Part shown: one piece after another, positions 8,382 through 15,942 of the stretch
How the letters are laid out: every line of letters starts with the position of its first letter
Numbering within the stretch: the stretch's first letter is position 1
NCBI GenBank assembly: GCA_016717595.1
Contig: JADKFE010000079.1
Location: 1-45,827, forward strand
Direction of reading: 5' to 3'
Length of the DNA: 45,827 bases
Source of the DNA: Deltaproteobacteria bacterium
GTDB taxonomy: Bacteria > Myxococcota_A > UBA796 > CAJQPC01
Notes under the pieces: generated by a model
The model's database searches: none
The model's input: the letters and a program-made list of their open reading frames with translations, nothing else
What the model was told of the DNA's origin: nothing
Made by a program: the position numbers and the translations under genes

Positions 8382-9323
8382 GTGCGTCTGACTCTCCTCC
8401 TCTCGTTCACCCTGCTCTCGGCCTGCGTCGTCACCCGCCACCCGGTGACCCCGGCCGCCCTCCCGGCGACGACGATCGCTGAGGCCGAGCTCATCACCCT
8501 GCTCAACACGCCCGGGCCGATCGTTCACAGCGTGCATGTCTCGGCGCGCTGGGCGACGAAGCTCTCGGGGCTGGTGAACCTCGACGATCCCAAAGCGGCG
8601 GCCCTGGTAGACGGCGAGACGCCGATCGTCCTGCCGGTGCATCGCCTCGTCCACCCCAGCGCCGGGGTGTTTGTTGTGGACACCGGCGTCGAGCGTGACA
8701 CCCTGCAAGGGGAGAGCGGGCCGGTCAAAGGTGTGGTGAAGCTCGCGCTCAAGGGCGCGACGACGGTGGAGCCTCTGGGTGACGTCTTGGCCAGCGCCGG
8801 GGCGCCCATCGGCGGCGTGCTCATCACCCACATGCACCTCGACCACCTCCTCGGCCTGCAGGATGTGCCCGCGGGCACGCCGATCTACGTCGGCGCCGGG
8901 GAGACGACGGCCAAAGGCCGGGGCAACCTGATGTTGTGGCGCACGATCCAGAGCGCGCTCGACGGCCACGCGCCGCTGCGCAGCTTCGACGGCGCGGGCG
9001 CCTCACCGCTGGGGCCGATCCCCCAGGCCTACGATCTGCTCGGTGACGGCAGCTTGTGGGCGCTCTCGACGCCGGGCCACACCCCGGGCTCCATGGCCTA
9101 CCTCGCCCGCACGACCGAGGGCCCCGTCCTGTTCACCGGCGACACCTGCCACACGATCTGGGGCTGGGAGAACAACGTCACGCCGGGCAGCTTCACCGCC
9201 GATCACGCCCTGAACGCCACGTCGCTCAACAACCTCAAGGCCCTGGCCGAGCTTCTGCCCGGCGTGAAGGTCTACGTCGGCCACGAGACCGACGGCGAGG
9301 GCACCGGCGTTGACGCGCCTTAG
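8382..9323 (+). CDS. Metallo-beta-lactamase-fold lipoprotein hydrolase (active-site intact)
   Basis: This 313-residue lipoprotein (lipobox LLSAC) carries the complete MBL motif set: HMHLDH (residues about 149-154), GHTPG, TGDT and GHE, expected to bind two metal ions. The start is taken as GTG 8382 because its context (gagg, 5 bases, then the start) aligns with ATG of the upstream paralogue; GTG 8376 would overlap the ribosome-binding site. It lies 100 bases after the inactive paralogue and probably arose with it by tandem duplication. Substrate cannot be read from the sequence; lactonases, quorum-quenching enzymes and other hydrolases share this motif. Its TAG overlaps the TAA of the convergent reductase gene by 4 bases. 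Confidence 0.85.
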   Translation: MRLTLLLSFTLLSACVVTRHPVTPAALPATTIAEAELITLLNTPGPIVHSVHVSARWATKLSGLVNLDDPKAAALVDGETPIVLPVHRLVHPSAGVFVVDTGVERDTLQGESGPVKGVVKLALKGATTVEPLGDVLASAGAPIGGVLITHMHLDHLLGLQDVPAGTPIYVGAGETTAKGRGNLMLWRTIQSALDGHAPLRSFDGAGASPLGPIPQAYDLLGDGSLWALSTPGHTPGSMAYLARTTEGPVLFTGDTCHTIWGWENNVTPGSFTADHALNATSLNNLKALAELLPGVKVYVGHETDGEGTGVDAP

Positions 9324-10516
9324 ATCGCCTCGACGCTGAGCGTGACCCCGGCGGCGCGCAGGCGCTCCACATAGGGCATGCCCAGGGCGATGGCTGGGGT
9401 GCTCAGGCCGCCGGGGGTTGAGACGCGGTCGGGATTCGCCAAGGTGAGCCCAGCCTCGGCGAGCAAGAGCGAGGTGAACTTGTAGCCGGGGTCACCCTCA
9501 CCCTTCAGCGTCGCCTTGGCCTTCGCGCCGTCGGTGGCGACGCCGAACGCCACGCTCTTCGTCCAGCCGGTCTCGCGGACCTCCTCAGATGGGCCCTCGC
9601 CAGGCGCGGGGCCAAAACGCCGGGCCAAGGCGCGGCCTGGGCCGGTGCCCGTGAGGATGAGCGCGCCCAAGAGGCCCACACCCACGGCGCTAGCGGCGAG
9701 GCGGCTGGTGTTCTGGCCCAGCCACATCGCCTCTTGGTAGCTGAACATCGGGCCGTAGGGGCGCCCGGCGGCGGCGGCCAAGGCGGCGGAGCGGCGCACG
9801 ACCCGGGTGTTGATCGCCGCCATGATGAACGGCGCGGCCCAGCCGCCGAGGTCCGCGTCGTAGACCGCGCCCTGAAGGTCGGGATCGGCCACCACCGGGT
9901 CGCCCGGGGCGTTGAGCAGGACCGGGTCCATGAGCTGCTTGGTCTTGCCCGACTCGGCCATGTTGAGCATCGAGGCCAGGGTGCCGCCGGAGAACCCGCC
10001 TTTGCCGCCATGAAACGCGCGCACCGTGGCCGTGCCTTGGCCCCGGGCGCGGTGGTGCTCGACCAAGAGCAAGGTGACCAGCTCAGACGGCACCGAGTCG
10101 TAGCCGCAGCAGGGCACGATCACCGCGCCCGTGCGTTTGGCGACGGCGTCGTAGCGGTCGATCATGTCGCGGATCCACGGCGTCTCTCCGGTGAGATCGA
10201 CGTAGTGGGTGCCCTCCTCAGCGCAGGCCGCGAGGCAAGGCTCGCCATAGAGCGCGTAGGGCCCGACGGTGGTGATCAGCGCCCGGGTGGAGGCCGCCAG
10301 GGCGCGCAGGCTCTCGGGCTTGGAGGCGTCGGCGGCCAAGGTGGGGAGCTCAGGCAGGCCGAGGCCGTCGCGGATGGCCTGGAGCTTGGCGACGTCGCGC
10401 CCGGCGAGGGCCCAGCGCAGGCCCGGCGGCGCGCGGCGGCTCAACACCTGGGCGACGAGGCGCCCGGTGAAGCCCGTCGCGCCATACAGGATGAGATCAT
10501 AGGGTCGAGTGGTCAT
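9320..10516 (-). CDS. Saccharopine-dehydrogenase-like NAD(P)-binding enoyl reductase
   Basis: This 398-residue protein begins with a Rossmann motif GATGFTGRLVA (residues 12-22). It contains the GYDSVPSE signature (about 149-156) typical of the saccharopine-dehydrogenase-like group that includes mycobacterial trans-acting enoyl reductases. A hydrophobic segment near residue 280 (ASAVGVGLLGALILTG) suggests membrane association, as in relatives. In that group the enzymes reduce lipid or polyketide intermediates or act as oxidoreductases of unknown substrate; lysine metabolism is unlikely. It is transcribed divergently from the AlkB-like gene with a 39-base gap. Confidence 0.85.
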   Translation of the reverse strand: MTTRPYDLILYGATGFTGRLVAQVLSRRAPPGLRWALAGRDVAKLQAIRDGLGLPELPTLAADASKPESLRALAASTRALITTVGPYALYGEPCLAACAEEGTHYVDLTGETPWIRDMIDRYDAVAKRTGAVIVPCCGYDSVPSELVTLLLVEHHRARGQGTATVRAFHGGKGGFSGGTLASMLNMAESGKTKQLMDPVLLNAPGDPVVADPDLQGAVYDADLGGWAAPFIMAAINTRVVRRSAALAAAAGRPYGPMFSYQEAMWLGQNTSRLAASAVGVGLLGALILTGTGPGRALARRFGPAPGEGPSEEVRETGWTKSVAFGVATDGAKAKATLKGEGDPGYKFTSLLLAEAGLTLANPDRVSTPGGLSTPAIALGMPYVERLRAAGVTLSVEAI

Positions 10517-10555
10517 GGGTTCCCCCTAACGCGGCGCAGGTTAAGCGGGGCGGCC

Positions 10556-11386
10556 ATGCGCGCCCCCCTCATCCATCCTCGCGCCCCGGGCCTCGTGCTC
10601 GCGCCCAAAGCCTTGAGCGCCGCCGATCGTGCCGCGCTCTTGGCCTGGCTCGCCGCCGCCCAGCCCTTGTGGGAGCAGCGGTACTCCACCCTGCGCCCCC
10701 CTCCGCCGGGGCAGGTCCAGCGGCCCCTGCTGCGCCCGGTGATCTGGCTGGGAAACTGGCAGTTCGCGTGTCTGGGCTACTACGAGCCGCCCCGGCGGGT
10801 GCTCGACGCGGCGGTGGAGGCCGAGCCCTTCCCGCCCGTGCTCGCCAAGATCGCCGCCGACGCCGAGGCCCGCGCCCGCCGCGCCTTCCCCGCGGCGGAG
10901 ATCCCCAAGGCCTGGCGCCTCAACACCTGCCTCGTGAACCTCTACGGCGACCGCCTGGACAACGGCCGCTGGGTAGACGCCGCCCGGGTGGGCGACCACC
11001 GCGACTTCGAGCCCGGCCCCGTGGCGAGCCTCTCCTTGGGCGACCGCGCGCTGTTCCAGTTCGTGCGCCGAGGCCAGCGCGGCGACGAGCCCCCGGTGCG
11101 CTCGATGTGGCTGGAGGACTCCATGCTCCAGCTCTTCTCCGGCCCGGTGTGGAAAGACGCGCTTCTGCACCGGGTTCAGCGCGTGGAGGACAAGCGCGGT
11201 GAGCTGTTGGGGCCGAGCGTCGAGGGGTTTCGTACGCGCCGGGTGAACCTGACGTTTCGGTATGTGCCCCAGGAGCACATCGTGCCGTTCCGGCGTCTGG
11301 GGGCGCAGGCGCGGGAGGATGTGCGGGGGTATGTCACGACGCTGGCGGCGAGGAGTGAGCATTGGCGGCGGGCGCTGGAGGGTTAG
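10556..11386 (+). CDS. AlkB-like Fe(II)/2-oxoglutarate dioxygenase
   Basis: This 276-residue protein starts at ATG 10556; the frame is open further upstream but there it only shadows the reductase on the other strand. Motifs of the AlkB family appear in order: LNTCLVNLYG, the iron-binding HRD of DHRDFEPGPVASLSLG (about residues 146-160), a distal His in LLHRVQRV, and the 2-oxoglutarate-binding RRVNLTFRYV (about 230-239). Family members remove alkyl groups from nucleic acid bases or proteins. The His-x-Asp is preceded by an unusual insert (YGDRLDNGRWVDAARVGD). DNA or RNA repair is plausible; the substrate is not determined. Confidence 0.85.
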   Translation: MRAPLIHPRAPGLVLAPKALSAADRAALLAWLAAAQPLWEQRYSTLRPPPPGQVQRPLLRPVIWLGNWQFACLGYYEPPRRVLDAAVEAEPFPPVLAKIAADAEARARRAFPAAEIPKAWRLNTCLVNLYGDRLDNGRWVDAARVGDHRDFEPGPVASLSLGDRALFQFVRRGQRGDEPPVRSMWLEDSMLQLFSGPVWKDALLHRVQRVEDKRGELLGPSVEGFRTRRVNLTFRYVPQEHIVPFRRLGAQAREDVRGYVTTLAARSEHWRRALEG

Positions 11387-11394
11387 GGGCCCCA

Positions 11395-12222
11395 TCACTC
11401 CAGATACAGATCAAACCAATCCGGAATCTCCGTCACCGCGTCGCTGAGCCACTGGTGCCCGGCGTAGACGTTGTACACGAGGTCGTAGTCGTGGCCTTGG
11501 CTCGCCATGCGGCTCAGGTAGGGGCTCATGGAGTAGTAGGGGACGATGGTGTCCCAGGCGCCGACGAGGAAGAGGGTCGGCGGGTGGTCGGACGGCAGGG
11601 TGGGCACGGAGCAGGGCAGGCCGCCGCCGGCGCAGGTGGCGTAGCTGCCGGAGTGGATGGCCAAGGCGTTGAACTCGCCGGGGTAACTCACCGCCATGCG
11701 GCTCGTCATGTAGCCGCCGGAGCTGAGGCCCGTGGCGAACTGGTTGTTGGTGTCGATGTCGCCGAAGGTGCCCGCGGCGAGGCCGTCGAGGAGGTCTTGC
11801 ACCAGGTAGGCGTCGGTGGCCGTCCACCACGAGGTCGAGAACGGCGGGATGTTGGTCTGCCAGTAGAGCGCGCCGCCATAGGCCGCCTCGGGGGCGACCA
11901 CGGCGTAGCCCCGGCCCAGCAGCTCATCGACGAGGCGGGTGAGCTGATAGGCGCCGTAGTAGTCCCAGACCGAGGACGAGAAGGTGCGCTCGGCGGGCAT
12001 GAACGAGCCCTGGTAGATCACGACCACGGGCCAGCCGTCGGCGGGGGCCGCGCCGGAGGGGAGCTGGTAGTGTACGTCCCGGGCGGTGGTGCCCGAGGAT
12101 CCCGTGTATAGCGTGGTCGTGCGGTAGGTGCAGGAGGCGCCGACGCTGGTGACGGTGCAGCGGCTGCTGCCCGCCTCGGCGTCGGAGAGGGCGGTGAGGA
12201 CGAGCAGGATGGAGAGGGACAT
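11395..12222 (-). CDS. Secreted alpha/beta-hydrolase, PHB-depolymerase/feruloyl-esterase-like
   Basis: This 275-residue protein starts at ATG 12222 with GGAG 7 bases upstream and has a signal peptide (MSLSILLVLTALSDAEA). Catalytic features of the esterase/PHB depolymerase family are visible: nucleophile elbow GLSSGGYM (about residue 166), a late Asp in GAWDTIVPYYS, and His in YAGHQW. Four or more cysteines suggest disulfides of an extracellular enzyme. Likely substrates are polyhydroxyalkanoates or aryl/acyl esters of plant polymers. It lies 67 bases downstream of the NMT1-like gene on the same strand. It ends 8 bases from the convergent AlkB-like gene. Confidence 0.8.
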   Translation of the reverse strand: MSLSILLVLTALSDAEAGSSRCTVTSVGASCTYRTTTLYTGSSGTTARDVHYQLPSGAAPADGWPVVVIYQGSFMPAERTFSSSVWDYYGAYQLTRLVDELLGRGYAVVAPEAAYGGALYWQTNIPPFSTSWWTATDAYLVQDLLDGLAAGTFGDIDTNNQFATGLSSGGYMTSRMAVSYPGEFNALAIHSGSYATCAGGGLPCSVPTLPSDHPPTLFLVGAWDTIVPYYSMSPYLSRMASQGHDYDLVYNVYAGHQWLSDAVTEIPDWFDLYLE

Positions 12223-12289
12223 GAAGGGCTCCGTGGGTTGATGCCGCAGTGCAGCATACACAGAGTCCTTCAGCGCAGGCGCACATTTT

Positions 12290-13183
12290 TTACAGCGCGA
12301 GGCGGTTCGTCCAGCATTGTTCAGGGGAGACGCCACGATCCGCTTGGCCTGTGCGCTGGAGCCAATCGCTGAGCCCGGCGTAATAGTCGGCGCTCATGGT
12401 GAGGTCGTGGGTGAAGCAGCGGGTGGTGGCGTCGAAGATGGCCCGGGTGAGGGCGTCTGCGGGGTCGGAGCCCGTGGCCTCGCTGTAGACGGCGCGGGCG
12501 CGCTCGGGCTCTTGGTGGATGAGGTCTACGCCGCGGCGCAGCGCCCGGATCAAGGCGCGGAGGGTGGCCGCATCGTCGGTCAAGGTGCGCTCATGGGCGG
12601 TGAGGATGAGCTGGCAGAAGTCGGGGACACCCCAGTCTTTGAGCGCGAACAGGCGCGGCTTGAGCCCGCGGTGCTGGGCCTCGACCACCTCAAAGTTGTA
12701 GAACACCAAGGTGGCCACGTCGGCGATGCCCGTGGCCAAGGCGTCGGTGTGGTAGAAGCTGTGGTTCACCGGGGTGAGCGGCGCGTTGGCCGGGCCGCCG
12801 TCGGCCTCGATCATCGTGCGCACGATGGCCAGGCCGCCGGGGCCGGGGGCGCCGGGGTACTGCACCCGTTTGCCGGCCATGTCCCGGGGGCGCTCGACGC
12901 CCAGGCCGTCGAGGGTCATCACGCCGCCGTTGGTGTGCAGAAAGCGGGTGAAGCCGACGATGGGGATGTCCTGGAGGCGATCCTGGACCAGATGGATGGG
13001 CTCGGTGATCGCCACGTCCACGTCGCCGCTCGCCAAGGCCCGGGCCGCGTCGAAGTGCTCCCGAGGCTCGATCAGCTCCAGCTCCAAGCCCGCGTCTTTG
13101 AGCCAACCCTCACGCTGGGCGAGGAAAAACGGCACATGGTCGGGGTTCTGGAACCACTCTAAGGCGAGGCGAAGGGGGCGCAT
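12290..13183 (-). CDS. NMT1/THI5-like substrate-binding-fold protein without signal peptide
   Basis: This 297-residue protein begins MRPLRLALEWFQNPDHVPFF, the start typical of the NMT1/THI5-like periplasmic-binding fold (relatives ThiY, SsuA, TauA). There is no signal peptide or lipobox, and no ABC permease or ATPase nearby. It may therefore act in the cytoplasm or bind ligand outside a transport system. Yeast and Legionella THI5 proteins make the thiamine pyrimidine, using a Lys and His in KAMIH and a Cys-rich motif. Here the equivalent reads TEPIH: the His is present, but the Lys and the Cys cluster are not seen, so THI5 chemistry is doubtful. Confidence 0.75.
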   Translation of the reverse strand: MRPLRLALEWFQNPDHVPFFLAQREGWLKDAGLELELIEPREHFDAARALASGDVDVAITEPIHLVQDRLQDIPIVGFTRFLHTNGGVMTLDGLGVERPRDMAGKRVQYPGAPGPGGLAIVRTMIEADGGPANAPLTPVNHSFYHTDALATGIADVATLVFYNFEVVEAQHRGLKPRLFALKDWGVPDFCQLILTAHERTLTDDAATLRALIRALRRGVDLIHQEPERARAVYSEATGSDPADALTRAIFDATTRCFTHDLTMSADYYAGLSDWLQRTGQADRGVSPEQCWTNRLAL

Positions 13184-13396
13184 GGGGGCTCCTGGGGGGT
13201 CGAGGGCGCGTCGGGGGAGGCCCGTTTAACGCCACAACCGGCGCTGTTCCACCGGGCCGTTCCAGGCTCCGGCGCCGCGGTGAACCGTTGAAACACGGCC
13301 TGAAACGTGGACACCCACGACAGGCCCCTGGCGAGGGGCGCGGCGATGGCATAGCTCTTGCTTACTGCTCCTGTGTCAAGCTCAATCTCCAAACCC

Positions 13397-13412
13397 GGCG
13401 CCGATGGGCGCC
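13397..13412 (+). promoter_or_regulatory. Hairpin just upstream of the rhodanese ribosome-binding site
   Basis: GGCGCC (13397-13402), loop GATG, GGCGCC (13407-13412) forms a 6-bp GC-only stem ending 2 bases before GGAGG (13415-13419). It could modulate access to the ribosome-binding site; in a GC-rich genome it may also be chance. Confidence 0.35.
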
Positions 13413-13425
13413 TCGGAGGTCCACC

Positions 13426-13737
13426 ATGTCCTTCTTCTCGAACCTCTTCGGCGGCGCCAACAACGGCCTCGTCAACGGCGCCCAGGCCCGTGAGGCCGTG
13501 AGCCACGGCGCCATCCTCCTCGACGTGCGCACCCCCATGGAGCACGAGGCGGGCACCATCCCCGGCTCCAAAAACATCGCCGTTCAAGAGCTCGCCCAGC
13601 GCCTCGGTGAGCTGGACCCCAACCAGAGCTACGTCGTCTACTGCCGCTCCGGCGGTCGCAGCGCGGCGGCGGCGGCCCTGCTCAAGCAGAACGGCTTCGC
13701 CAACGTCGTGGACCTCGGCGGCATCGGCAACTGGTAA
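13426..13737 (+). CDS. Single-domain rhodanese (sulfurtransferase)
   Basis: This 103-residue protein starts at ATG 13426 with GGAGG 6 bases upstream; upstream extensions are not protein-like. It has the rhodanese fold signatures LLDVRTPMEHEAGTIPGSKN near residue 37 and the active-site loop CRSGGRS (about 73-79) with the catalytic Cys that carries the persulfide. Single-domain rhodaneses transfer sulfur from thiosulfate or persulfides to cyanide, glutathione or protein acceptors. No signal peptide is present, so it is probably cytoplasmic. It converges on the TPR gene. Confidence 0.9.
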   Translation: MSFFSNLFGGANNGLVNGAQAREAVSHGAILLDVRTPMEHEAGTIPGSKNIAVQELAQRLGELDPNQSYVVYCRSGGRSAAAAALLKQNGFANVVDLGGIGNW

Positions 13738-13750
13738 GGCCCCGGGCGAC

Positions 13751-13774
13751 GGCGGCGATCAGCGGGTCGCCGCC
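13751..13774. terminator. Possible hairpin between convergent genes, no T-tract
   Basis: GGCGGCG (13751-13757) and CGCCGCC (13768-13774) can pair around a 10-base loop between the rhodanese and TPR gene ends, overlapping the TPR stop. No uridine run follows, so intrinsic termination is uncertain. Confidence 0.25.
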
Positions 13775-14979
13775 GCCTGCTCTAGGCTGGCGAGGCGGTT
13801 GAGCTTCTCCGCCGCCGGCTTGTAGCCCAGAGACGCCGACTGTTCGTAATGACCCCGCGCCGCGCTGAAGTGCTCCCGGCGCAGGGCGACGTCACCTTTG
13901 CGGTAGAGGGCCTGGGCCCGCTGATCGGGCGCGAGGTTGAAGCTCAGGTACTTGTCGAGGGCGCGCTCGGCGTCGTCGAGGCGGCCCATCCGCAGGTAGA
14001 CCGTGGCGTAATAATAGTGGGCCCGCTCGTTGTCCGGCGCGTCCTCAAGCACCTCGTCGAGCATCTTGAGGCTCTGGGTCAGCTCACGGCGGCTCAGGTG
14101 AACCCGGGAGGCGACGAGGTTGTTGATCACGTTGTCGGGGTAACGGCGGTGGTTCTTTTGGCAGGCCTCCAGCGCCCGGCTTGTGTCGCGCTCCTCGATC
14201 CAGGTGAACGCCAGGCCTAAGGTGGCGCCGGGGCTCAAGAAGACGCCCTCACGCTCGACGGTCTGCATCTTCTGGATGCCCTCGGGGCGCGCGTCGCCGA
14301 AGCTCGGCAGGGCCTTGTGAGAGAGGGTGACCACCGAGCGCCAATACAGATAGAGCCCGTCGCCGAGGTGGGCATCCGCGAAGCTCGGCGCGAGGCGCTG
14401 GGCCACGCTGAGGTGCTCCATGGCCTCTAAGCCCCGGCTGAGCGCGGGGAAGTAGTCGGTCTTGCGCATCTTGTGGATGGACTCGACGCCCATCATCATG
14501 CCCAACAAAAATCGCTCCCAAGGCTCGGCGCCCGGGGACTTGAGCGCGGCCTGGAGGGTCTGTACGGCCTGGGAGGAGTGGGTGTTGTACTGGCTCTCCC
14601 ACTTAAAGTCGAAGTTCTCCATCATCATGCCCTGATAGAGCAGGGCGTTCCCGGCGGGGCCCACGCCGCTTAAGGGCCAGCGGGTGGTCATGGCGTCGAA
14701 GTGGGCTTTTCCGTCTTTGTAGCGGCGCAGATAGAGCAGCTCTACCCCTCGCCAGCTCTCGTGTAAGAGCGCGGGAGCCACGTTCAGGGGCCCGGCCAAG
14801 GCGTCGAGGCGCGCGGCGTGGTTGACTGTGTCAGGTGCTTGAGAGCCGGGCAGGCCCGAGGGCAAGGCCGCTCTGGGCACGGAGAGCCCGCCCGTGACCG
14901 TCTCGATCGCCGCCTCGTCGTCTTGGGCGAGGGCGGCGGCGGAGAGCGTCAGCAGCAGGGGCAGGGCGGCGCCGACCAT
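13759..14979 (-). CDS. Exported tetratricopeptide-repeat protein
   Basis: This 406-residue protein has a signal peptide (hydrophobic core LPLLLTLSAAALA, then QDDEA). Alpha-helical TPR units are clearest in the C-terminal half, for example NERAHYYYATVYLRMGRLDD near residue 315 and the following ALDKYLSF and ALYRKGDVALRREHFSAA. TPR arrays bind other proteins; the partner is not known. Its ATG overlaps the gshB TGA in ATGA, so the two are translationally coupled in the symporter-gshB-TPR operon. A role at the envelope is inferred from the signal peptide. Confidence 0.8.
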   Translation of the reverse strand: MVGAALPLLLTLSAAALAQDDEAAIETVTGGLSVPRAALPSGLPGSQAPDTVNHAARLDALAGPLNVAPALLHESWRGVELLYLRRYKDGKAHFDAMTTRWPLSGVGPAGNALLYQGMMMENFDFKWESQYNTHSSQAVQTLQAALKSPGAEPWERFLLGMMMGVESIHKMRKTDYFPALSRGLEAMEHLSVAQRLAPSFADAHLGDGLYLYWRSVVTLSHKALPSFGDARPEGIQKMQTVEREGVFLSPGATLGLAFTWIEERDTSRALEACQKNHRRYPDNVINNLVASRVHLSRRELTQSLKMLDEVLEDAPDNERAHYYYATVYLRMGRLDDAERALDKYLSFNLAPDQRAQALYRKGDVALRREHFSAARGHYEQSASLGYKPAAEKLNRLASLEQAAATR

Positions 14980-15926
14980 CAGGGGGCCAACATCCTCTGG
15001 CGGCGCTCAAACGAGGCGCTCACGATCTCGTGCTCCAGGTGGCGGCCCTGAAGCCGCCGCACCTCATGCAGACCCGTGGGGCTGGTGACGTTGATCTCGG
15101 TCATGTACTCGCCGATCACGTCGATGCCGACAAACACGAGGCCCTCGGCCTTGAGGCGGGGGCCGATGGCGGCGCAGATCTCTTGATCCCGGGCGGTGAG
15201 CTCGCAGGCGTGAACCGTGGCCCCGACGTGCATGTTGCCGCGGTGGTCGCCTTCAGCGGGCACCCGGTGAAACCAGCCCATGGGCTCGCCGTCCACGAGG
15301 ATGATTCGTTTGTCGCCTTGGCGCACCTCGGGCAGATACCGCTGCACGATGCAGTAGGCGCGGCCCTCGCTGGTGAGCAGCTCGGCCATGCTGCGCAGGT
15401 TGCGGTCGTTGCGGTCGGTGACGAGCACGCCCCGGCCGCCGTTGCCGTCCCACGGCTTGAGCACGATGCGGTCGTGGGCCTCAGCGAAGGCGACGATCTC
15501 GGGGATGCGGTTGGTCACCAAGGTCGGCGGGCAGAACTCGGGCCACTGCAGCGCCACCATCTTCTCGTTGGACGCCTTGATCGACCGGGGATCGTTCAGG
15601 ATCAAGGTGGTCTTCAGCGCGAGGTCGAGGATGTAGGTGGCGAAGATGTAGTCCATGTTGAACGGCGGGTCTTTGCGCATCCACACCACGTCAAAGGCGT
15701 CCAGCGGCTCCTCTTGTTCGGCGTCGTAGCGGTAGGACCAGGCGTTGACGTCCACCTCCAAGTTGCGGGCCTGGGTGACGGCTTTGCCGTTCCGCACGCG
15801 AAGATCAGTGACGAGGCACCAGGCCTGGGGCCAGCCGCGCCGGGCCGTCTCCACCATGAGCATCCACGACGAGTCGCCCTGGAGGTTGAAGGTGTCGATG
15901 GGGTCGATGACGAAGAGGGTGCGCAC
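14979..15926 (-). CDS. gshB: Glutathione synthetase
   Basis: This 315-residue protein has the usual length of proteobacterial GshB. It catalyses ATP-dependent joining of glycine to gamma-glutamylcysteine. Recognisable features are the N-terminal VRTLFVIDPIDTFNLQGDSS and MRKDPPFNMDYIFATYILD. The ATP-grasp lysine and glycine-rich loop appear in VLKPWDGNGGRGV, and the metal/substrate region is EINVTSPTGLHE. The start is GTG 15926 with GGAG 6 bases upstream; an ATG at 16016 would run back into the symporter gene. It follows the symporter by 16 bases and overlaps the TPR start by 4. Confidence 0.95.
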   Translation of the reverse strand: MRTLFVIDPIDTFNLQGDSSWMLMVETARRGWPQAWCLVTDLRVRNGKAVTQARNLEVDVNAWSYRYDAEQEEPLDAFDVVWMRKDPPFNMDYIFATYILDLALKTTLILNDPRSIKASNEKMVALQWPEFCPPTLVTNRIPEIVAFAEAHDRIVLKPWDGNGGRGVLVTDRNDRNLRSMAELLTSEGRAYCIVQRYLPEVRQGDKRIILVDGEPMGWFHRVPAEGDHRGNMHVGATVHACELTARDQEICAAIGPRLKAEGLVFVGIDVIGEYMTEINVTSPTGLHEVRRLQGRHLEHEIVSASFERRQRMLAP

Positions 15927-15942
15927 GGCGGCTCCAGGCGGT

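Noticed and set aside
9734..10555. Upstream plus-strand extension of the AlkB-like gene (550 residues)
   Set aside because: The first 274 residues are antisense to the reductase with the rich Gly/Arg/Val composition of a shadow; AlkB homology begins at ATG 10556.
12290..13183. THI5-type pyrimidine synthase
   Set aside because: Only the active-site His is apparent; Lys and the Cys-rich motif are not seen.
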